A stretch of 12,062 nucleotides of DNA from Anaerolineae bacterium (GTDB lineage: Bacteria > Chloroflexota > Anaerolineae > B4-G1), in assembly GCA_030612585.1 (NCBI GenBank), contig JAUWNP010000135.1, positions 1 through 12,062 of the forward strand, written 5' to 3'. Below the pieces are notes generated by a model. It had not been told where the DNA came from. It worked only from the letters and a program-made list of their open reading frames with translations, and did not search any database. Numbering within the stretch: position 1 is the first letter of the stretch; each line of letters starts with the position of its first letter. The translations under genes were made by a program, and so were the position numbers. Below are positions 6,227-12,062 of the stretch, piece after piece.

Positions 6227-8965
6227 ATGAATGAGATGAAAATGAATCATAATTCATTCCACAACCAGCCGGCATTGCTGAGGCGGCTGGACCGCTGTTT
6301 TCAGCACCTTCGGGCGCGCCGGACTCTCAGTCCCAGACGGTGCAGCCGGGGGCAAGGGTTGGTAGAGTTTGCGCTGATCCTGCCGCTCCTGCTGCTGCTC
6401 ATACTGGGCATCATTGAGTTCGGTTACGTCTTCACCGTCTACAGCGGTTTGTTCAATGCTGCCCGCGAAGGGACGCGGTATGGAGTAGTCCAGCCCAGAG
6501 ATATGTCAGGCATTGTATCCAGCACGAAGGAAAAGGTTTTTCTCGTTGATCCCAACGCAGTGGATATCACTGTAAGGTACGACAATGGACCCGGTACTGA
6601 GTGGTTCACCGACACGGCGCAGGCCCAGATCGGGGATCGGGTGTTGGTACGTCTCACTTATGATCTCCCCACAATCACCCCCGTGATCCAGCCCATCGTG
6701 TCCACGCTGCCCGTCAATACGCAGGCAGCGCGCACGATCGCTACGTTGGGGGATGCGGTCTCGCCCCCCGAACCCGGCGAGCCTAACGATGCTGATGGGG
6801 ATGGCGTGCCTGATGATGAGGACGTCTGTCCGGGTTTCGATGACACCCTCGACACCGATGGAGATGGCGTGCCTGACGGCTGCGACAACTGCCTTGCTGT
6901 CGCCAACCCTGACCAAGCCGATGCCGATGGCGACGGGGCCGGCGATGTCTGCGACGACACATCCATCGCCTTGAGTGTGGAGGCCGACCCGCAGACAGTG
7001 TACAGTGGCGATGTCGTACTCTTCACTTACACCACAACAAACAATGGCGACGTGGACTTGACTGACGTGACCATTGTGGACGGCTTCGGAAATACTATCA
7101 ACGTGGGCACGCTGGCAGCGGGCGCTACGAGCGTGGAGACCGTCAGCGAGAGTATCAACACGACGACAACCAACGACGTAACGGCGGCGGGCACTGCTCC
7201 AGATGAGACGGTGAGCGACAGCGACAGCGCCACAGTGATAGTCATAGGCCCGGCCTTGGACCTGACCGTGGATGTAAACTCAGGGGTGGTCTCTAGCGGC
7301 GAGTTGGTGACCTTTACTTACACCGTCCAGAACACCGGGGATGCAGACTTGACCAACGTGACCGCCGTGGACGGTTTCGGCACCTCCGTCGGTCCCGTGG
7401 ATCTGACGGTGGGTGGGCCCGCCGTGTTCTGGCAGGTTCCATATCGCCTCTATGAGACGACGACGAACAATGTCGTTGCTACGGGCACCGACGCGCTGGG
7501 CGGAACGGTGGGCGACAGCGAGAGCGCCACGGTGTTCGTGGAACTTCAATCCATCGTCATCCAGGAGCCTCTCCTCGAGGATGACACTGTGGTCAACGGC
7601 ACGGCCGAGGCCGGGCGAACCGTCTCCATCCGCGACCTGATGGACGCGGCCTTCCCATCTCTCAGCGTCGCGGTCCAGCCAGACGGGACGTTTGAGTTTG
7701 CGGGCCTCCCGCCGCTGGTGGCCGGTCACGTGATCGCGGTGGAAGGGTACGACAAGTGGGACTCGGCTGTCGTCGCCGGTGACCTCGATCCAATTGTGAT
7801 AAGTGAGCCTCTCTGTCACGGCAGTGGCGCGATCGGCGGTACAGCCGAGCCTGAACAGACAGTCACGTTGGCCGTCGTGGACACTGGCTATCAGGATCGT
7901 AGCACGGTGGCTGCCGATGGCCAATTCACCTTCAACCTGCCCGATACCCAGCCCCTGCAGGCTGGCCAAACCGTCAGGGTCAGTGGATATGAAGAGAGCG
8001 CTTCGACTGTGGTCCAGGCGTGCACCACCGACGCCTATATCGTTATCTCGCCCCAGTGTGGCCCCCCCGGCTCAATGGTCATCACTGTCCAGGGATACAA
8101 CTGGGAATACCAGAACAAGAACGATGACGTGACGATCGAGTGGGACGGCAGCAACGTGGGTGTTTTTGAGGCTGATGCTGAGCCTTCACAATGGGAGACA
8201 CAGGTCACCGTCAACGTGACGGCGGAAGTGCAGGAGGTGAGTGTCGCAAACAGTGTAATTCCCGAGGTCACAGCCTCATTTGTCTCCCCCTGCCCGGCGC
8301 CCAACCTGGTTGTTACCGACTTGCGGCTGCTCACCACTGGTACCATATCAACCTACCAGCCGCTCGACTTCAGCGTGACGGTAGCCAACATCGGCACCCG
8401 GCCGGTCAACAATCTGTTCTGGATGGATATCTATTCCGCCGAGCCGACTCCCCAGACGACAGGTGTCGCCTGGGCCGCCGTGAGCAGTCTGGACGCTGGC
8501 GACAGCATCCCGCTCACCATTACTCTCCAGACTGGTTTCGACACCAAGGGTATGCACCAGATCTGGGCTCTGGCCGATTCCTGGAACCAGGTGAGCGAAC
8601 TCGACGAGGAGGACAACGACTACGGTCCGATCGTAGTAGAAGTGTCCGAGGAGGGCACACCACCGCCGCCACCCCCACCCACCGGGACTGGGTCTATTGT
8701 AGGAGAAACGTGGGTCTCGCTAGCCGGTATCCCCGTGCCGCACGGCCGCGCCAACGTGTGGTGTGTAGACGGGGCAGGCGACGTGGTCGCCTCCACCGCC
8801 TCCGATGACCTGGGCGCATACGAGCTCCTCGGCCTGACTCCTGGCACCTACACTGTGCTCAGCGAGACCTGGATTGACGGCGCTCTATACTCGGGTACAG
8901 TGGCCGATGTTGAAGTCGTCGAGGACGAGACCACCGTGACCATCATTATCATGTACGAGCACTGA
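6227..8965 (+). CDS. TadE-like prepilin N-terminus fused to multidomain adhesin-like protein
   Basis: Predicted surface protein of 912 residues. After a basic leader comes RGQGLVEFALILP (41-53) and a hydrophobic helix to about 70. Gly42, with Glu at +5 (Glu47), fits type IV prepilin-like processing as in TadE. A TadE-like segment ends near 175. Then: thrombospondin type 3 calcium repeats (188-244, DADGDGVPDDEDVC and similar, with Cys201, 219, 222 and 242); two DUF11-like repeats (about 248-340 and 344-440), each with SG(D/E)xVxFTYT; two repeats with IVIxEPL...GTAE (442-510 and 522-590); an IPT-like stretch (604-690); a CARDB-like domain (693-806); a proline-rich linker (812-818); and a CarboxypepD_reg-like domain (823-912). 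Ordinary TadE proteins are roughly 150-200 residues, so this is a large fusion. ATG codons at 6227, 6236 and 6242 are all possible, and none has a good ribosome site. It heads a five-gene operon. The adhesive role is inferred. Confidence 0.9.
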   Translation: MNEMKMNHNSFHNQPALLRRLDRCFQHLRARRTLSPRRCSRGQGLVEFALILPLLLLLILGIIEFGYVFTVYSGLFNAAREGTRYGVVQPRDMSGIVSSTKEKVFLVDPNAVDITVRYDNGPGTEWFTDTAQAQIGDRVLVRLTYDLPTITPVIQPIVSTLPVNTQAARTIATLGDAVSPPEPGEPNDADGDGVPDDEDVCPGFDDTLDTDGDGVPDGCDNCLAVANPDQADADGDGAGDVCDDTSIALSVEADPQTVYSGDVVLFTYTTTNNGDVDLTDVTIVDGFGNTINVGTLAAGATSVETVSESINTTTTNDVTAAGTAPDETVSDSDSATVIVIGPALDLTVDVNSGVVSSGELVTFTYTVQNTGDADLTNVTAVDGFGTSVGPVDLTVGGPAVFWQVPYRLYETTTNNVVATGTDALGGTVGDSESATVFVELQSIVIQEPLLEDDTVVNGTAEAGRTVSIRDLMDAAFPSLSVAVQPDGTFEFAGLPPLVAGHVIAVEGYDKWDSAVVAGDLDPIVISEPLCHGSGAIGGTAEPEQTVTLAVVDTGYQDRSTVAADGQFTFNLPDTQPLQAGQTVRVSGYEESASTVVQACTTDAYIVISPQCGPPGSMVITVQGYNWEYQNKNDDVTIEWDGSNVGVFEADAEPSQWETQVTVNVTAEVQEVSVANSVIPEVTASFVSPCPAPNLVVTDLRLLTTGTISTYQPLDFSVTVANIGTRPVNNLFWMDIYSAEPTPQTTGVAWAAVSSLDAGDSIPLTITLQTGFDTKGMHQIWALADSWNQVSELDEEDNDYGPIVVEVSEEGTPPPPPPPTGTGSIVGETWVSLAGIPVPHGRANVWCVDGAGDVVASTASDDLGAYELLGLTPGTYTVLSETWIDGALYSGTVADVEVVEDETTVTIIIMYEH

Positions 8966-8979
8966 CCAAGAGAACTGTT

Positions 8980-9015
8980 ATGCATCTGGCTATGTATCTG
9001 GCTATGTATCTGGAT
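8980..9015 (+). repeat. Three 12-bp tandem repeats at the start of the propeller gene
   Basis: ATGCATCTGGCT, ATGTATCTGGCT and ATGTATCTGGAT follow one another without a gap, encoding MHLA-MYLA-MYLD. Each unit starts with an in-frame ATG (8980, 8992, 9004). A weak AAGAG (8968-8972) sits 7 nt before the first ATG only. Gain or loss of a unit would keep the frame. Confidence 0.85.
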
Positions 9016-10404
9016 AGGCGCGGCTCACGACCGCAAGCCCCGCCACGAGCACTCGCGGTGGCCCCCCCGCCTGGGGTGAACAACAGGGCACGGGCAGCCC
9101 GCTGGTGGCTGTCGTGGCCCGTTGCGCTGCTGGTAGCGGGACTGATAGCCGGCGTAGTTTTCGCCGCAACTGACCCCGACTGGGATGGTACGGAGCCGAA
9201 GAATGTCTCCGCCAGCGAGCCGGATTTGGCCCGGCAGCCGGCCATCGCGTCCAGCCCGTCGGGGCGGATGGTCGTCGCCTGGAGCGATCAGCGGTCAGAA
9301 TCAGAAGGGGCGCAACGGAATATCTACGCCGTCCTTTCAGATGACAATGGGGGCACGTGGTCCACCGTGCCGGAACCGATATCTGATACTGAAGCCGACT
9401 CGCTATTGCCCGATGCGCTCGTCGTTGGAGACCAGTCCTTCGTCGCCTGGGTTGACGATGACCCGCCCACCGGGATCTACGAGGCGGCGTGGACGGGGAC
9501 TGGAACCTGGGAAACGCATCATATTCCTAGTCCTGTCCAGTTAAGTAATACGCGGCCGCGCCTGGCTGCCGGCGCGGACAGATTGCACATCGTGTTCAAT
9601 GCCGGAAAGAACATTCCCGACATCCTCTACGCCGCGCGCCCACTGGCGGCGGCGGCGTGGCCAACAGCGACCATCATATACACTCACACGGCCACCTTCG
9701 GTTCGTGGTATCCGGTGCTGGCCGTTGATCCGGATGGAGAGACATTGCACGTGGTCTGGGAAGAACGCGCCTCCTCATCACAGCGGGTAATCATGTATAT
9801 GCGCGGGACGGCAAGTGGTACCGGCGTGGACTGGGCCTCCCCCATCGCACTCTCCACGGGGATCACACTGTCGCTCTGGCCCACCATTGCGGCCGATGCC
9901 AGTGGGAACCTGCACGTCGTCTGGGGGGAGCAGGTCGGAACGGGATCTGTGCAGGAGCGGGAGCAGTATGTGCGCTACAGGCGCTACGATGCCGCCAGTG
10001 CCTCGTGGTCAGAGCCGCCCGTTTTTCGACGAATTGATGCTGAACCTGTGAAAGTCAATCAACTGCGCCCAACTGACGTCTCTCCCAACCTGGCCCTGGT
10101 GGAGAGGGACAATCAGGCCACGGTCTGCGTTTCCTGGCATGGGTTTCGAGAGGGCGCATTGGCAGAGGAAGTGCTGCTGAGTTGCTCCCCGGACGGCGGG
10201 CAATCCTGGGAGGCACCACGGAACGTGTCACGCAGCCCTGGTGCAGAGGCGATCTCCATTGTGCCCTCCATCGCGTTTGATGCGCGGGGGCGGTTACACA
10301 GTGTGTGGGAAGAACACGTTGGCGATAGCATAGTCTACAACTATGAGGTCTACTACTCCCGCGCTATTGTAAAGGTGTTTCTACCACTCATATTGAGGAG
10401 TTGA
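8980..10404 (+). CDS. Secreted BNR/sialidase-like beta-propeller protein
   Basis: Exported protein of 474 residues from ATG 8980. A hydrophobic segment at 42-62 ends GVVFAATD, which suits a signal peptidase cut after VFA. The preceding 41-residue n-region is unusually long; GTG 9076 (residue 33) would give an ordinary signal peptide but lacks a clear ribosome site. The mature part holds about seven repeats of the form P-x-(I/L)-A...L-H-V-V-W-x-E, near 87, 144, 193, 245, 301, 369 and 429 (for example LHVVWEER, LHVVWGEQ, LHSVWEEH). Two have Asp boxes: SDDNGGTW (120-127) and SPDGGQSW (403-410). This indicates a beta-propeller, possibly seven-bladed. No sialidase catalytic set is evident, so a binding or scaffold role is as likely as an enzyme. 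It ends VFLPLILRS, a possible C-terminal sorting or anchoring tail. It begins 14 bp after the fusion gene. Confidence 0.85.
   Translation: MHLAMYLAMYLDRRGSRPQAPPRALAVAPPPGVNNRARAARWWLSWPVALLVAGLIAGVVFAATDPDWDGTEPKNVSASEPDLARQPAIASSPSGRMVVAWSDQRSESEGAQRNIYAVLSDDNGGTWSTVPEPISDTEADSLLPDALVVGDQSFVAWVDDDPPTGIYEAAWTGTGTWETHHIPSPVQLSNTRPRLAAGADRLHIVFNAGKNIPDILYAARPLAAAAWPTATIIYTHTATFGSWYPVLAVDPDGETLHVVWEERASSSQRVIMYMRGTASGTGVDWASPIALSTGITLSLWPTIAADASGNLHVVWGEQVGTGSVQEREQYVRYRRYDAASASWSEPPVFRRIDAEPVKVNQLRPTDVSPNLALVERDNQATVCVSWHGFREGALAEEVLLSCSPDGGQSWEAPRNVSRSPGAEAISIVPSIAFDARGRLHSVWEEHVGDSIVYNYEVYYSRAIVKVFLPLILRS
10395..10400 (+). promoter_or_regulatory. Ribosome binding site for the 215-residue membrane protein
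   Basis: GAGGAG ends 9 nt before ATG 10410. It lies inside the last codons of the propeller gene. The earlier in-frame TTG at 10401 directly abuts this site, so ATG 10410 is the better start. Confidence 0.6.
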
Positions 10405-10409
10405 CACTG

Positions 10410-11057
10410 ATGGCGGACGAGGATAGGAAAAACCGGCTATTGGGGCTTTTGGGAGTTGGTCTGGGGATAGCGGGCCTGCTTTTGCTCGGATACCTGCTCA
10501 GACACCTACTGTGGGGTGACGTGTCTATCTCAGCATCGCCGGCGACGACGGCCGTGCCGCCCACCCCGACGCGAGCATTGATAGACCTGTGGGATGCCTA
10601 CGGGCAGGCTCGCACGGTGGCGCAGGCACGAGCGGAAGACGTACAACTCGTAGCGGCCTCCACGCAGTGGCAAGCGGCGAGTGAACAGGCATTGCTGACC
10701 GGCGCCAGCAACTGGTCGTTCGTGTTCTACTCGGCGGCGAGCGATAGCGTGCTCGACATTGTCATAGGTGTTGGGGAAACACAGGTAGTGAACCAGACGC
10801 GGGTGTGGGTTGCCCCGAAGATCATGGCCGAGGGCGCATGGCAGTCGGGGCCCAAGGACGCATTGCTGGTGTTCCTGGCCTACGGTGGCCGCATGTTTCT
10901 CGACGAACATCCACAGGCGGTGGTTGATCTGCACCTGGCCGAGAGTGACAGCGGGAGTCCAGTGTGGGCCATCGTCGCGCTGGATGTAAGTGACCGGAGC
11001 CTGCTTTCAGTGCTGATAGACGCCGGCACAGGGCAGGTGTTGTCCGTCGCGCCCTGA
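10410..11057 (+). CDS. Small single-pass membrane protein, unknown function
   Basis: Protein of 215 residues that I do not recognise as a named family. A charged N-terminus (MADEDRKNR) is followed by one glycine/leucine-rich membrane helix (about 10-30), a Pro/Thr-rich spacer (43-54, ending VPPTPT), then a soluble domain predicted outside the membrane. That domain starts with an Ala-rich helix (56-83). It ends with VWAIVALD (185-192) and VLIDAGTGQVLSV (201-213), which resembles the end of PepSY-like domains, where a strand is followed by a D-x-x-T-G turn; this is only a loose likeness. It starts 5 bp after the propeller gene and lies 18 bp before tadE. It is therefore likely co-translated with them, and could be an accessory membrane component of the same surface structure. 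Confidence 0.85.
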   Translation: MADEDRKNRLLGLLGVGLGIAGLLLLGYLLRHLLWGDVSISASPATTAVPPTPTRALIDLWDAYGQARTVAQARAEDVQLVAASTQWQAASEQALLTGASNWSFVFYSAASDSVLDIVIGVGETQVVNQTRVWVAPKIMAEGAWQSGPKDALLVFLAYGGRMFLDEHPQAVVDLHLAESDSGSPVWAIVALDVSDRSLLSVLIDAGTGQVLSVAP

Positions 11058-11075
11058 TCACAGGAGAGGGAAGTT

Positions 11076-11486
11076 ATGGAGTACAAACGGAAAGAGAGAG
11101 GGCAAAGCCTGGTTGAGTTCGTGCTGATCTTGCCTGTACTGCTCATCATTCTGGCAGGGATGCTCGACCTGGGCCGGCTTTATTTCGCCTACGTGGCGGT
11201 CACCGATGCCGCGGCGGAGGGGGTGGCTTACGCCGCCATCTGTCCCGATGACAGTGACGGGGTTAAGGACCGCGCCCAGGCCGCCAGCGGCGGGCTGATC
11301 GAGATTGATAGAGGCCTGGTGGGGATTGAACCTCTCCCAATAATTGTGGCGTCGGGTGAGCCTGTTACTGTGACCGTCAATTACACTTTCACCTTGGCGA
11401 CGCCCTTTATCAGTGCCATGGTGCCCGACGGCGTACTGATGCTGCGCGCCGTCGCTACCGAGGCCATTCTGGCCGGTGAGTTCTGA
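11076..11486 (+). CDS. tadE: TadE-family pilus assembly pseudopilin
   Basis: Protein of 136 residues, the normal TadE size. A short basic leader (MEYKRKERG) is followed by QSLVEFVLILPVLLIILAG. Gly9 with Glu14 at +5 fits prepilin peptidase processing, as described for TadE/TadF pseudopilins of the Tad (tight adherence) pathway. One hydrophobic helix spans about 11-35, then DAAAEGVAYAA (44-54), the usual small-residue region of the family. A beta-rich remainder follows (VTVTVNYTFTLATPFI). AGGAGAGGG at 11062-11070 gives a strong ribosome site. The N-terminus closely matches that of the large fusion gene at 6227 (RGQ-x-LVEF-x-LILP), so the two are probably paralogous at that end. It is followed 24 bp later by a TadG-like gene. 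The symbol follows the family, not proven orthology. Confidence 0.9.
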   Translation: MEYKRKERGQSLVEFVLILPVLLIILAGMLDLGRLYFAYVAVTDAAAEGVAYAAICPDDSDGVKDRAQAASGGLIEIDRGLVGIEPLPIIVASGEPVTVTVNYTFTLATPFISAMVPDGVLMLRAVATEAILAGEF

Positions 11487-11510
11487 GCAAGAGATAATAG
11501 GAGGTACAAG

Positions 11511-12062
11511 ATGACAAAGTTTCTACGTACAGAGCGCGGGCAAGCGGTATTCATCATGGTCTTTGTGTTGGTTGGCCTGTTGGCCATGCTGGGGCTGGCG
11601 ATTGACGGTGGCACGGTGTTTCTCGAACGCCGGCGCATGCAGAACGCCGGCGACGCGGCTGCGCTGGCCGGCACTCGGCTGCTGGCCGCAGCCATCTGCG
11701 ACGAGCCAAGTGCCGACGATGCCGCTATTGCCGCAGAGGTCGGGCACTACGCCGAGATCAACGGCGTGCCCAGCGGGAATGTGGTGGCCTACTACGTGGA
11801 CTTTGACGAGGAGCCGCTGTGGCCACCCGTGGGTAATGACACCAATACCATACCTGACGGTTCCACCGGTATTTCAGTGACGGTCGAAATCAGCCGCTCG
11901 ACTCATTTTGTGACGTTGATTGGGATAGACACGGCTGGCGCTTCGGCCGATGCACTGGCTATGACCGGACCGCCTCTCCTCGCAGGTGGCATGAGGCCAT
12001 TCGGGATACCCCTCCAGATTATGGTGGACGTTTCGGTGGGAGATTGTTTCACAATCAGTTTC
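11511..12062 (+). CDS. tadG: TadG-like pilus protein, truncated by window edge
   Basis: The reading frame is open to the last base; 184 residues are visible. The N-terminus is TERGQAVFIMVFVLVGLLAM, a hydrophobic helix, followed by GLAIDGGTVFLERRRMQNAG and DAAALAGTRLL (about 28-58). This is the signature of the TadG N-terminal (Tad_N / TadE/G-like) family. The +5 position after Gly10 is Ile rather than Glu, so prepilin processing is less likely than in the TadE proteins. The rest is extracytoplasmic and beta-rich (ISVTVEISRSTHFVTLIGI, about 125-143). AGGAGGT at 11499-11505, 5 nt before ATG, is a near-perfect ribosome site. TadG proteins often carry a C-terminal von Willebrand-like domain, which would lie beyond the window if present. 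Confidence 0.88.
   Translation, partial: MTKFLRTERGQAVFIMVFVLVGLLAMLGLAIDGGTVFLERRRMQNAGDAAALAGTRLLAAAICDEPSADDAAIAAEVGHYAEINGVPSGNVVAYYVDFDEEPLWPPVGNDTNTIPDGSTGISVTVEISRSTHFVTLIGIDTAGASADALAMTGPPLLAGGMRPFGIPLQIMVDVSVGDCFTISF

Noticed and set aside
6780..6960. Tandem DNA repeat or CRISPR-like array
   Set aside because: The periodic GATGGNGATGGCGTGCC pattern is explained by thrombospondin type 3 protein repeats in frame, without equal repeats and spacers.
7280..7969. A 229-codon open frame on the minus strand
   Set aside because: It lies wholly inside the adhesin gene, has no recognisable domain or ribosome site, and the + strand frame has clear repeat domains across the same bases.
8668..8682. 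CCGCC/CCACC simple repeat as a phase-variable tract
   Set aside because: It encodes the proline linker at residues 812-818 of the adhesin. Units are mixed and short, so slippage-driven switching is not supported.
8191..8808. A 205-codon open frame on the plus strand
   Set aside because: It is out of frame with the adhesin gene, and its Arg/His-rich translation is typical of a shadow frame in GC-rich DNA.
8980..10404. Calling the propeller protein a sialidase enzyme
   Set aside because: Asp boxes mark the fold only, and no catalytic Arg triad or Tyr/Glu pair could be assigned from the sequence.

Overview
The window looks like a stretch of a GC-rich, free-living bacterial chromosome, most likely from a Chloroflexota lineage such as Anaerolineae. 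That placement is an inference. It rests on very large PAS/GAF sensor kinases, TadE/TadG-type pilus genes, secreted Ig-like and propeller proteins, one secreted protein ending in FLPLILRS, and short palindromic repeats inserted in frame in a coding sequence. No rRNA, tRNA or marker gene is present to settle it. All genes are on the + strand. No CRISPR array, transposase or complete mobile element is visible.

Left half (2-5910) is a signalling operon. A hybrid histidine kinase, open at the left edge (PAS, HisKA with GIAHDFNN, HATPase, receiver), is followed 36 bp later by a 1151-residue membrane kinase (CHASE4, HAMP, two PAS, two GAF, HisKA_3, HATPase). The stop codon of that kinase overlaps the start of a NarL/LuxR-type response regulator (ATGA). 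The membrane kinase and the regulator form an obvious cognate pair. The hybrid kinase carries its own receiver, and its output partner is not visible.

The middle (5911-6226) is a 316-bp non-coding gap. Its first part holds two adjacent hairpins that look like inverted copies of each other (REP/BIME-like). Its second part is the presumed promoter and leader of the next operon, with a TGTCTG-N10-CAGACA dyad and two small hairpins.

Right half (6227-12062) is a tightly spaced five-gene cell-surface operon. In order it encodes: a 912-residue protein with a TadE-like prepilin N-terminus fused to thrombospondin type 3 calcium repeats, Ig-like repeats, a CARDB-like domain and a C-terminal CarboxypepD_reg-like domain; a secreted protein with about seven beta-propeller repeats; a small single-pass membrane protein; a normal-sized TadE; and a TadG-like protein cut by the right edge. 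The Tad motor (TadA), platform (TadB/C), secretin and major Flp pilin are not in the window, so they must be elsewhere if the pilus is complete. The simplest reading is an environmental sensor and NarL regulator next to, and perhaps controlling, a decorated Tad-type surface structure.

The most unusual items are the TadE-adhesin fusion, the repeat-derived in-frame insertions inside the hybrid kinase, the 12-bp tandem repeat carrying three in-frame ATG codons at the start of the propeller gene, and the FLPLILRS tail.
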